A DNA stretch of 5,405 bases from assembly GCA_029865445.1 (NCBI GenBank), contig JAOUGY010000270.1:1-5405 (forward strand), written 5' to 3'. This stretch comes from Acidimicrobiia bacterium (GTDB taxonomy: Bacteria > Actinomycetota > Acidimicrobiia > Spongiisociales > ZC4RG35). The notes beneath the pieces were generated by a model, which had not been told where the DNA came from, searched no databases, and saw nothing but the letters and a program-made list of their open reading frames with translations. The translations under genes and the position numbers were made by a program. Every line of letters starts with the position of its first letter. Position 1 is the stretch's first letter. Shown piece after piece: positions 1 through 5,405 of this stretch.

Positions 1-2202
1 ACGCAGCATACGGTCTTCGTCGAGGGACGGAACCTCGTCCAGCGAAGCCAGGATCTCGGCCCGGATCGGCTCGAGGTCCTCGGCGGCCCGGGCGGGATCG
101 AACTTGGCCTCGAACAGGTCCACGAGTCTCCCTGTGACCGTGGAGTGCGCCACGAGCGTGTCATTGACGTACGCCACCGTGAACACCGGGGTCACCCGAC
201 GCCAGTAGGTCCGGTAGGCCCGAAGGATCTCGACCTGGTCGATCCGCAACCCGCCCACGATGACCAGCCTGTTCAGGTCGTCCGATTCGGACCGCCCCGA
301 CCACACCTCTTCGAGAGTCGCACGGACCCGTTCGGCGGTGTCGTCGGTGTCAACGAGCAGACGTCCGGGACCGAGGACTCCGAAGTCGTGGATGAAGAAG
401 TCACCGGCGCCCGACAGCCGAGTCGGCACCTCCTCGACCACCTCGAGCCCCAGGTCCACGAGAGCCGGAAGCAGTTCGTTGAGTGGCCGCTTTCCTTCGG
501 TGCGGTACAGCGTGATGCGCGTGAGCCGGTCGACCTGTTCCCGCTCCCTCTCGTTCTGGATTCCCACCAGGCTCGGCTCAGGCGATCGTTCCAGCTCATC
601 GAGTCGCTGAATGTCGCCGGCAGCGATCTCGGTGGATGTGGACGCCGTGTAGTAGTCGGGGAATCGTGATGCCCACGTCTCCGCCAACCGGTGCGATTCG
701 GACGCTCCCACCCGGGTGCTCAACTCGTCGACGATCTGGTCGGCCCACGAACGGGTCAACGCGATGACATCCGACTCCAGTTGATCGTAAGGCACCTCGG
801 GCAGGTCGTGACCCTCAACCCAGATCGTGAAGTGGATCTGGGCGGCATCGCTCTGGCCGAGCGCGAGGTGATAGTCCGACGACGCGCCATTGAACCGCTC
901 CTCGAAGAGGCGTTGCAGCTTCCTCCGCAAGGTGGCGTTGAACCGATCACGCGGCAGAGCGACGAGAACGTGGACGCTTCGTTCCAGAAGGTCACGGCGA
1001 ACGAACAGACGTACCTGGTGGTTCTCCTGCAGGGCCAGCAGGCCCATGAGAGTGCTGCGCAGGCCTTCCACGGGCGCCACGAAGAGATCGTGTTTGGAGA
1101 AACCCTCGAGCAGTTCGACGAGAGCCTTGTGGTCGTGGGAGCCCTCGATCAGGTCCTCGGCAATGACGATGGAACTGAGCTTCTTGCGAATGATCGGCGT
1201 TCGCGACGCCGGCTCCATGTACGCCTTCGAGGTGAACAGACCGATCAAACGGGCTTCACCCTTGGTCGCACCGTCGGGCCCGACGATGCGCACACCCACA
1301 TAATCCATACGGGCGCGACGATGAACCGGTGAGATCCGGTTGGTCTTGGTGATGACTAGCAGATCGCCCTGGCGATACCGATCCGCCAGCTCTTCCGGGA
1401 GAGAGGAAAGCAACTTGGGCTGCGCGACGTGAGAGCGCTCGTCGTCCGTGAGGATTCCGAGGCCGCTCCCCTGCACCGCCTGGACGGCGGAGCCTTCGGC
1501 GGTGTCGACGAGTTGGTACTCCCGGTAGCCGAGGAATACGAAGTTGTCTTGTTTCAGCCACTGGAGAAACGCGACGGCTTCTCCGATGTCCCCGTCGGGA
1601 AAGTGGCCGATGGCCACGCGGACGAGATCGATGAGCCGATCGGTCTTGGCAACCATCTGGTGGAAGTCACGTACTGCACCTTGAACGTCCTCGAGCACAC
1701 GAGCGATCGCATGTTCGAACGCGGGCAGGTCGGCGTCAATGAGCCTGCGGTCGAGTTCATAGTGCTGCACCGACTCACGGGTGATGGTGTGTCGGGCGTG
1801 CCGGACGGCGAGGAGCGCGCCGTCGGGGGACCGCTCGACCCCGATCACCGGGTGGACGACGTTCACCACCTGCAAACCATGAGCTTGGATCTCGTTCGTG
1901 ACCGAGTCGAGCAGGAAGGGGGCGTCTTCGATGTTCACCTCGACGACCGTGCCGGACACCTCATACCCGTGCTCGTCCTGACCGGGATTGAAGGCACGCA
2001 CCTTTACATCGGAGGTCCGGGAACGGATGAACTCGAACAGCGTGCGCACCTCGGCCGCCAGGCGGTCCGGCTCCTGGACGTCTCCTCGCTGGAGCCGGGA
2101 GATGTAGGCCTTCGTGAAGGCAGAGAGAGCGTCGAGATCACTCTCGGGGGCGTCTCCCTCGACGACCTCGAGTACGGAGAGAATGAGCGATTCGTCTGTC
2201 AC
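1..2202 (-). CDS. gdh: Large NAD-dependent glutamate dehydrogenase, N-terminal 734 residues (3' end outside window)
   Basis: The family (about 1,600-residue GDH) oxidatively deaminates L-glutamate to 2-oxoglutarate and ammonium, reducing NAD+ in the cytosol. The frame is open from GTG at 2202 to the window edge with no stop. Family-like segments seen: APFLLDSVTNEI at residues 94-105; FVFLGYREYQ at 221-230; ARLIGLFTSKAYMEPASRTP at 317-336; GSHDHKALVELLEGF at 354-368 followed by HDLF; KRPLNELLPALVDLGLEVVEE at 571-591 (key pattern, leucine-rich); FFIHDFGV at 602-609; and ILRAYRTYW at 659-667 with LVDLFEAKFDP at 693-703. These correspond to the regulatory ACT-like N-terminal region and the start of the helical linker; the catalytic Rossmann part would lie beyond base 1. 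The start is well bounded: an in-frame TGA lies at 2211-2209, and GTG 2202 is the first possible start after it. No Shine-Dalgarno sequence is visible. It diverges from the membrane protein gene. Family identity is confident; activity cannot be judged from this half. Confidence 0.93.
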   Translation of the reverse strand, partial: MTDESLILSVLEVVEGDAPESDLDALSAFTKAYISRLQRGDVQEPDRLAAEVRTLFEFIRSRTSDVKVRAFNPGQDEHGYEVSGTVVEVNIEDAPFLLDSVTNEIQAHGLQVVNVVHPVIGVERSPDGALLAVRHARHTITRESVQHYELDRRLIDADLPAFEHAIARVLEDVQGAVRDFHQMVAKTDRLIDLVRVAIGHFPDGDIGEAVAFLQWLKQDNFVFLGYREYQLVDTAEGSAVQAVQGSGLGILTDDERSHVAQPKLLSSLPEELADRYRQGDLLVITKTNRISPVHRRARMDYVGVRIVGPDGATKGEARLIGLFTSKAYMEPASRTPIIRKKLSSIVIAEDLIEGSHDHKALVELLEGFSKHDLFVAPVEGLRSTLMGLLALQENHQVRLFVRRDLLERSVHVLVALPRDRFNATLRRKLQRLFEERFNGASSDYHLALGQSDAAQIHFTIWVEGHDLPEVPYDQLESDVIALTRSWADQIVDELSTRVGASESHRLAETWASRFPDYYTASTSTEIAAGDIQRLDELERSPEPSLVGIQNEREREQVDRLTRITLYRTEGKRPLNELLPALVDLGLEVVEEVPTRLSGAGDFFIHDFGVLGPGRLLVDTDDTAERVRATLEEVWSGRSESDDLNRLVIVGGLRIDQVEILRAYRTYWRRVTPVFTVAYVNDTLVAHSTVTGRLVDLFEAKFDPARAAEDLEPIRAEILASLDEVPSLDEDRMLR

Positions 2203-2316
2203 GAGAGATCACGCTAACCCACCGGCGGACGAGGTGTGCGGATTCGCGGAACGGACCCGTCACCCGCGTTCGTGCTCGCCCGGGAACCTTCGGCACGCCG
2301 GCGTCGTTGCGAACGA
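2203..2316. promoter_or_regulatory. Divergent intergenic region between the dehydrogenase and membrane protein genes
   Basis: Both flanking genes point outward, so both promoters probably lie here or just inside the neighbouring coding ends. On the minus strand TAGCGT (2216-2211) fits the actinobacterial -10 pattern TANNNT and ends 8 bases before the GTG start at 2202, which would fit a leaderless transcript. No good -35 element is seen at the expected distance. On the plus strand I see no convincing promoter or ribosome binding site before ATG 2317. CGTTCG (2267-2272) and CGAACG (2310-2315) form a short, widely spaced inverted pair that is probably chance. If the membrane protein starts at GTG 2236 instead, this region shrinks to about 33 bases. 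Confidence 0.35.
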
Positions 2317-3747
2317 ATGGCCGTCACGATTTCCTCTCCCCAAGTCCTTCGAAGACCCGCTCTCACGATCGCTCTGGCGACGCTGTGTGGCCTCTCCGTC
2401 GACCTCCTGGCATGGGCACGTCCGCACGGGCCGGGGCTGGCCATCGGGCTTGCGGCGGTGGTCACCACCGTGTGGTGGCACATCCGTGGGTTGGCGGATC
2501 TTCAGACCGCGACCCTGCTCACCGGCGCAACCGGGTTCGCCCTCGTCCCGGTGTGGAGGGACTCGACGACCGTCGTGGTGCTGGCTGCACTCTCCACGAT
2601 CGGTCTGCTGGCCGTCGCCGTGGCCCGGTGCGGGGGGACCGACCTCCGGCGCTGGACGTTGGGGACCTACTCTCTGGCGGCCACCGAGCCGATCATCGCC
2701 CTCGCCGAGACGATCGGTTTCCTGTCTCACGATGCCGCGTTCGGGCATCCGGCGGTTCGCGCAGGCGCCAAGAAGGTCCTACCCCTGACCCGAGGGTTGG
2801 TGCTCCTCCTACTCACCGGTGGCTTCTTCGCGCTGCTGTTCGGATCAGCCGATCCGATTTTCGCCGATGTCGCCGCCCGCGCGTTCGACCTCGATCTCTC
2901 CGTTGGCCGGATCATCCGCGGCCTCGGCGTCTCAGCCGCGATCGCCTGGCTCGTGATCGGCTCGAGCCGGCGAGCAGCCGCGAAGAAGACCGACTCTCCT
3001 CCCTACAGCCCGAAGGGTCGCGGCCTGCTCGAAGCCCGGATCATGCTGACCGGTATCAATGCTCTCTTCGCCGTATTCCTGGTGATCCAGTTCCGGTTTC
3101 TCTTCGCCGGTGTTGCCGATGACTACTCCACGTACGCACGCCGTGGGTTCTTCCAACTGGTTGTGGTGGCCGCGGCCGTAACGGCTCTGATCCTTGCGAT
3201 GGACTGGCTGGTCTCACGTCGCGACAGAGTCCTCGATGTGCTCAGCGCGGCACTGGTGCTCCAGACCTTCGTCGTCATGGCCTCCGCCCTCGTCCGGATG
3301 AATGCGTACACGACGGCGTTTGGGCTGAGCGAGCTCCGCCTGTATACGACGGTGTTCATGATCTGGGTCGGGATCCTGCTCGTCGCCCTGATCACGGCAG
3401 TGCTCCGTGGCGATCGGAACCGCTTCGCGCTCGTGGCTTTCCTCTCAGGCGCCGCTTTCATTGCAGGACTCGTGGTCGCCAACCCCGATGCCCGGATCGC
3501 CGACGTCAACATCGACCGTGGACTGGCCGGTTCCGAGGTGGATGTGGACTATCTGGCGTCGCTCAGTTCTGATGCGATCCCGGTGCTGGTCCGACGCGCT
3601 GACGAGCTCGACGCTCCTGATCTCATGAGCCGCCTGGAGGCGAAGTTGGCCGACGAAATCTCGACACATGGCTGGCGCTCGTGGTCGTTCTCCGATCACT
3701 CGGCAGCCCGGGCGATCACCGCTGACCAGCCCCCCGGGGGCAGCTGA
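2317..3747 (+). CDS. Polytopic membrane protein of the DUF4153/DUF4173 type, function unknown
   Basis: This 476-residue protein has about ten to twelve hydrophobic segments, roughly at residues 15-33, 39-55, 84-104, 156-176, 201-216, 241-263, 279-298, 308-327, 343-363 and 370-388, with weaker ones near 63-79 and 117-135. A basic, proline-containing loop (about 217-240) separates two membrane halves. Family-like features are LFGSADPIF at 174-182, INALFAVFLVIQFRFLF at 247-263 followed by YSTYARRGFFQL at 270-281, RMNAY at 327-331, and a soluble C-terminal tail beginning NPDARIADVNIDR (389-401) with DVDYLASLSSDAIPVL (409-424). This pattern matches DUF4153/DUF4173 proteins, for which I know no established biochemical role. 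The frame is open upstream to GTG 2236 (27 more residues, arginine-rich). I prefer ATG 2317 because the protein then begins a few residues before the first membrane segment, but neither start has a clear Shine-Dalgarno sequence. It appears monocistronic, being divergent from the dehydrogenase gene and convergent with nuoD. Confidence 0.82.
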   Translation: MAVTISSPQVLRRPALTIALATLCGLSVDLLAWARPHGPGLAIGLAAVVTTVWWHIRGLADLQTATLLTGATGFALVPVWRDSTTVVVLAALSTIGLLAVAVARCGGTDLRRWTLGTYSLAATEPIIALAETIGFLSHDAAFGHPAVRAGAKKVLPLTRGLVLLLLTGGFFALLFGSADPIFADVAARAFDLDLSVGRIIRGLGVSAAIAWLVIGSSRRAAAKKTDSPPYSPKGRGLLEARIMLTGINALFAVFLVIQFRFLFAGVADDYSTYARRGFFQLVVVAAAVTALILAMDWLVSRRDRVLDVLSAALVLQTFVVMASALVRMNAYTTAFGLSELRLYTTVFMIWVGILLVALITAVLRGDRNRFALVAFLSGAAFIAGLVVANPDARIADVNIDRGLAGSEVDVDYLASLSSDAIPVLVRRADELDAPDLMSRLEAKLADEISTHGWRSWSFSDHSAARAITADQPPGGS

Positions 3748-3827
3748 GAACCACCCGCCGCTCGACACGGCGTCGGGAACCTCCGAGCGATAGGCTTGCC
3801 CCGCCGTTCAGCCGTGGCGGTCGGGCG

Positions 3828-3873
3828 CCACCCCACACCCCCTCCTGCCCGATCCACCAGCCTGCGCCCCCTC
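3828..3873 (+). promoter_or_regulatory. C-rich, G-poor tract, possible Rho-utilisation region
   Basis: This 46-base stretch holds 30 C and only 5 G on the plus strand, in contrast with the balanced G and C around it. It starts 81 bases after the stop of the membrane protein gene. Such C>G bubbles in untranslated RNA are typical of Rho-loading sites, so termination of the plus-strand transcript here is a reasonable inference. Only base composition supports this. Confidence 0.3.
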
Positions 3874-3900
3874 AGGCAGCGGCAGAAGCGACGGCACAAG

Positions 3901-3932
3901 GATCGGGGCCCCTCACACGAGGGGCCCCGATC
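3901..3932 (-). terminator. Strong hairpin, probable terminator after nuoD (possibly bidirectional)
   Basis: A perfect 14-bp inverted repeat, GATCGGGGCCCCTC and its complement GAGGGGCCCCGATC, is separated by a four-base loop (ACAC on the plus strand). It starts 29 bases beyond the nuoD stop codon and 153 bases after the stop of the convergent membrane protein gene. Neither side carries a proper U-run: the minus-strand RNA continues CUUGUG and the plus-strand RNA GCGUGU, as is common for actinobacterial hairpin terminators. Its position suits nuoD best. Each arm also contains the self-complementary octamer GGGGCCCC. Confidence 0.7.
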
Positions 3933-3961
3933 GCGTGTCCGGGTCGTCCTACAACGAGCGA

Positions 3962-5341
3962 TCAGCGGTCGACGTCGCCCATCACGGGATCGAGCGAGGC
4001 GATGGTGGCGACGGTGTCGGCGACCAGCGAGTCGGCCATCATGATGGGCAGCGCCTGCAGGTTCGTGAACGAAGGCGCCCGGGTGTGCATCCGGTACGGC
4101 TTGGCCTCTCCGTCGGCCACCAGATAACAGCCGAGTTCCCCTCGGGGCGACTCGATGGCGAAGTAGGTTTCGCCGGCGGGCACCTTGAATCCCTCGGTGA
4201 AGATCTTGAAGTGGTGGATCAACGCCTCCATCGACTCGTCGATCCGCGCCCGGGGCGGCGGCGTGATCTTTCGATCATCGATCCGGTAATCACCCTTCGG
4301 CATCCGGTCCATGGCCTGACGCACGATCTTGATGCTCTCGTGGATCTCATCGACACGGACTCGATAGCGGTCGTAGACATCGCCCTTGGAGCCGACGGGA
4401 ACATCGAACTCGTATTCGTCCAGCCCGATGTACGGGAAGGCTTTTCGAAGATCCCAATCCACTCCTGCCGCCCGCAAGGTGGGCCCGGTGATTCCATACG
4501 CCAGGCATTCCTCGGCCGTGATCACCCCGACTCCCACCGTTCGTCGCAGCCAGATCGGATTGTGCTCGAGCAGGTCGTCGTATTCGGCGAGCCTGCTCGG
4601 GAGCGTCTCGAGAATCACCTCCACGTCTGCACGCCACCCGGGCGGGAGGTCGACGGCGACTCCACCGGGCCGGATGTAGTTGTGGTTCATCCGGAGTCCG
4701 GTGGTCTTCTCGAAGAACGAGAGAATCTGTTCTCGTTCCCGGAATCCGTACAACATCATCGACAGCGCACCGATGTCCATGCCGTTGGTCGCCAGAGCCA
4801 CCAGGTGCGAGGAGATCCTGTTCAGCTCGGTCATGAGCACCCGAATGGTCTGGGCCCGCTCCGGAACCTCGATTCCGAGCAGGTTCTCGACGGCCAGCGA
4901 ATAACACAGCTCATTGTGCATCGGAGCCAGGTAGTCCATGCGAGTGACGTTGGTTGGGCCCTGCATGAACGTCAGCGTCTCGGCGGTCTTCTCCATACCG
5001 GTGTGGAGGTACCCGATGATGGGTTTGGTGCGCCGGATGATCTCTCCGTCGAGCTCCAGTTGCAGCCTGAGGACGCCATGCGTCGACGGATGTTGCGGCC
5101 CCATGTTCACGAGCATCCGCTCGTCGTCGGCTGCTTCTTCGTCGAAGAGATAGTCGTCATCGATGACATTTCCGAGCTGCTCGCGGAGCCGGGCTTCGGG
5201 CTCCTCCACCGCCATCTTCTGCGCGCCCTCGTCGGTGGCAGCCGTCTCCCATTCGAGCCTGGCGGGCTCTTCGGTGCCTGCAACCCAAACGTCGATGGTC
5301 TCTGTGTCGTCGGGAAGTGTGGTTGTGGTCTCGTCGCTCAT
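3962..5341 (-). CDS. nuoD: NADH-quinone oxidoreductase subunit D (complex I 49-kDa subunit)
   Basis: NuoD is part of the peripheral arm of the proton-pumping NADH:quinone oxidoreductase at the cytoplasmic face of the membrane. With the subunit B homologue it lines the quinone-binding cavity near cluster N2. The 459-residue protein shows the family signatures in order: NMGPQHPSTHGVLR at 79-92, including the histidine of the quinone site; GYLHTGMEK at 110-118; ELNRISSHL at 172-180; IRPGGV at 223-228; GPTLRAAGVDWDLRK at 296-310; ESPRGELGCY at 407-416; and the C-terminal GDVDR at 455-459. ATG 5341 is chosen because GAAGGA lies 6 bases upstream; extending to the next upstream ATG (5404) would add 21 residues and overlap the end of nuoC. 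Residues 1-75 form an unusually long acidic leader. The gene lies 19 bases after the probable nuoC stop, so they are surely co-transcribed. A hairpin, not nuoE, follows. Confidence 0.97.
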   Translation of the reverse strand: MSDETTTTLPDDTETIDVWVAGTEEPARLEWETAATDEGAQKMAVEEPEARLREQLGNVIDDDYLFDEEAADDERMLVNMGPQHPSTHGVLRLQLELDGEIIRRTKPIIGYLHTGMEKTAETLTFMQGPTNVTRMDYLAPMHNELCYSLAVENLLGIEVPERAQTIRVLMTELNRISSHLVALATNGMDIGALSMMLYGFREREQILSFFEKTTGLRMNHNYIRPGGVAVDLPPGWRADVEVILETLPSRLAEYDDLLEHNPIWLRRTVGVGVITAEECLAYGITGPTLRAAGVDWDLRKAFPYIGLDEYEFDVPVGSKGDVYDRYRVRVDEIHESIKIVRQAMDRMPKGDYRIDDRKITPPPRARIDESMEALIHHFKIFTEGFKVPAGETYFAIESPRGELGCYLVADGEAKPYRMHTRAPSFTNLQALPIMMADSLVADTVATIASLDPVMGDVDR

Positions 5342-5347
5342 GGGCTT

Positions 5348-5353
5348 TCCTTC
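5348..5353 (-). promoter_or_regulatory. Ribosome binding site of nuoD
   Basis: GAAGGA on the minus strand is a good Shine-Dalgarno sequence, with 6 bases between it and the ATG at 5341. It lies in the 19-base gap between the upstream stop codon and nuoD, and it decides the start in favour of the 459-residue protein. Confidence 0.8.
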
Positions 5354-5360
5354 AGCGGCC

Positions 5361-5405
5361 TCAGGTGACCTTGTGGGACGACTTGAACTGAACGGGGACC
5401 GCACC
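5361..5405 (-). CDS. nuoC: Probable NADH-quinone oxidoreductase subunit C, last 14 codons (5' end outside window)
   Basis: Reading leftward from the window edge, one frame gives GAVPVQFKSSHKVT and then TGA at 5363-5361. The segment PVQFK resembles the usual C-terminal end of NuoC, the complex I 30-kDa subunit that packs against NuoD in the peripheral arm. The stop lies 19 bases before the nuoD start, the spacing expected in a nuoC-nuoD operon. With only 14 residues visible, the assignment depends mainly on gene order. Confidence 0.68.
   Translation of the reverse strand, partial: GAVPVQFKSSHKVT

Noticed and set aside
145..2217. Plus-strand frames at 145-669, 691-1332 and 1429-2217
   Set aside because: They are antisense to the continuous dehydrogenase frame, which carries family motifs throughout. 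Their translations look like mirror-image products of GC-biased codons, with no domain signature.
2307..3122. A 271-codon plus-strand frame and other overlapping frames over the membrane protein gene
   Set aside because: They are arginine-, proline- and serine-rich shadows. The frame from 2317 to 3747 gives regular membrane segments and a recognisable family pattern, so the others are not genes.
3801..3820. Small hairpin CCGCC/GGCGG downstream of the membrane protein gene
   Set aside because: Only five Watson-Crick pairs with possible G-U extensions and no U-run. Such stems are frequent by chance in this GC-rich sequence.
3860..3877. Small hairpin GCCTG/CAGGC within and just after the C-rich tract
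   Set aside because: A five-base-pair stem with an eight-base loop is too weak to call a terminator or RNA element.
3796..4044. A short plus-strand frame of 82 codons spanning the intergenic region and the end of nuoD
   Set aside because: The translation is low-complexity Arg/Pro/Ser, it reads through the strong hairpin and overlaps nuoD, and it has no ribosome binding site that I can see.
3935..5368. A 477-codon plus-strand open frame lying across the whole of nuoD
   Set aside because: The opposite strand encodes an unmistakable NuoD with all family motifs. Long antisense frames are expected where codons end in G or C. The translation is rich in Asp, His, Val, Gly and Arg without recognisable domain motifs or hydrophobic segments.
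1..5405. CRISPR arrays, tRNA or rRNA genes, insertion sequences, toxin-antitoxin or defence genes
   Set aside because: No regularly spaced repeats, cloverleaf-like sequences, transposase-like frames or paired terminal repeats were seen. Nearly all of the window is accounted for by conserved housekeeping-type genes.

Overview
The window reads as an ordinary chromosomal stretch of a high-GC bacterium, most likely an actinobacterium. The evidence is strong G/C preference at third codon positions, a GTG start, a very large NAD-dependent glutamate dehydrogenase of the type found in Streptomyces and mycobacteria, a separate (unfused) NuoD with an actinobacterial-looking N-terminus, and a DUF4153/DUF4173-type membrane protein common in actinobacteria. 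An Acidimicrobiia-like lineage is possible but cannot be settled from the sequence alone.

Layout from left to right. Bases 1-2202, minus strand, hold the first 734 codons of a large NAD-glutamate dehydrogenase, which runs off the left edge before its catalytic domain. This open frame has no stop inside the window. The shorter plus-strand frames lying over it are antisense shadows. Bases 2203-2316 are a divergent intergenic region. Bases 2317-3747, plus strand, encode a polytopic membrane protein of unknown function. Bases 3748-3961 are a convergent intergenic region with a C-rich, G-poor tract and a perfect 14-bp hairpin that looks like a terminator. Bases 3964-5341 plus the stop at 3962, minus strand, are nuoD, preceded across 19 bases by the last 14 codons of what is probably nuoC.

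Functionally, the glutamate dehydrogenase would oxidise glutamate to 2-oxoglutarate with production of NADH, and NuoC/NuoD belong to the peripheral arm of respiratory complex I, which oxidises NADH. The link is metabolically sensible, but the genes are in separate transcription units, so shared regulation is not shown. The membrane protein has no known role.

No mobile element, CRISPR array, tRNA, rRNA or riboswitch was recognised. I found no convincing new biological system. The points most worth a second look are the end of the nuo transcription unit directly after nuoD, the long acidic N-terminus of NuoD, the possible leaderless start of the dehydrogenase gene, and the unknown membrane protein diverging from it.
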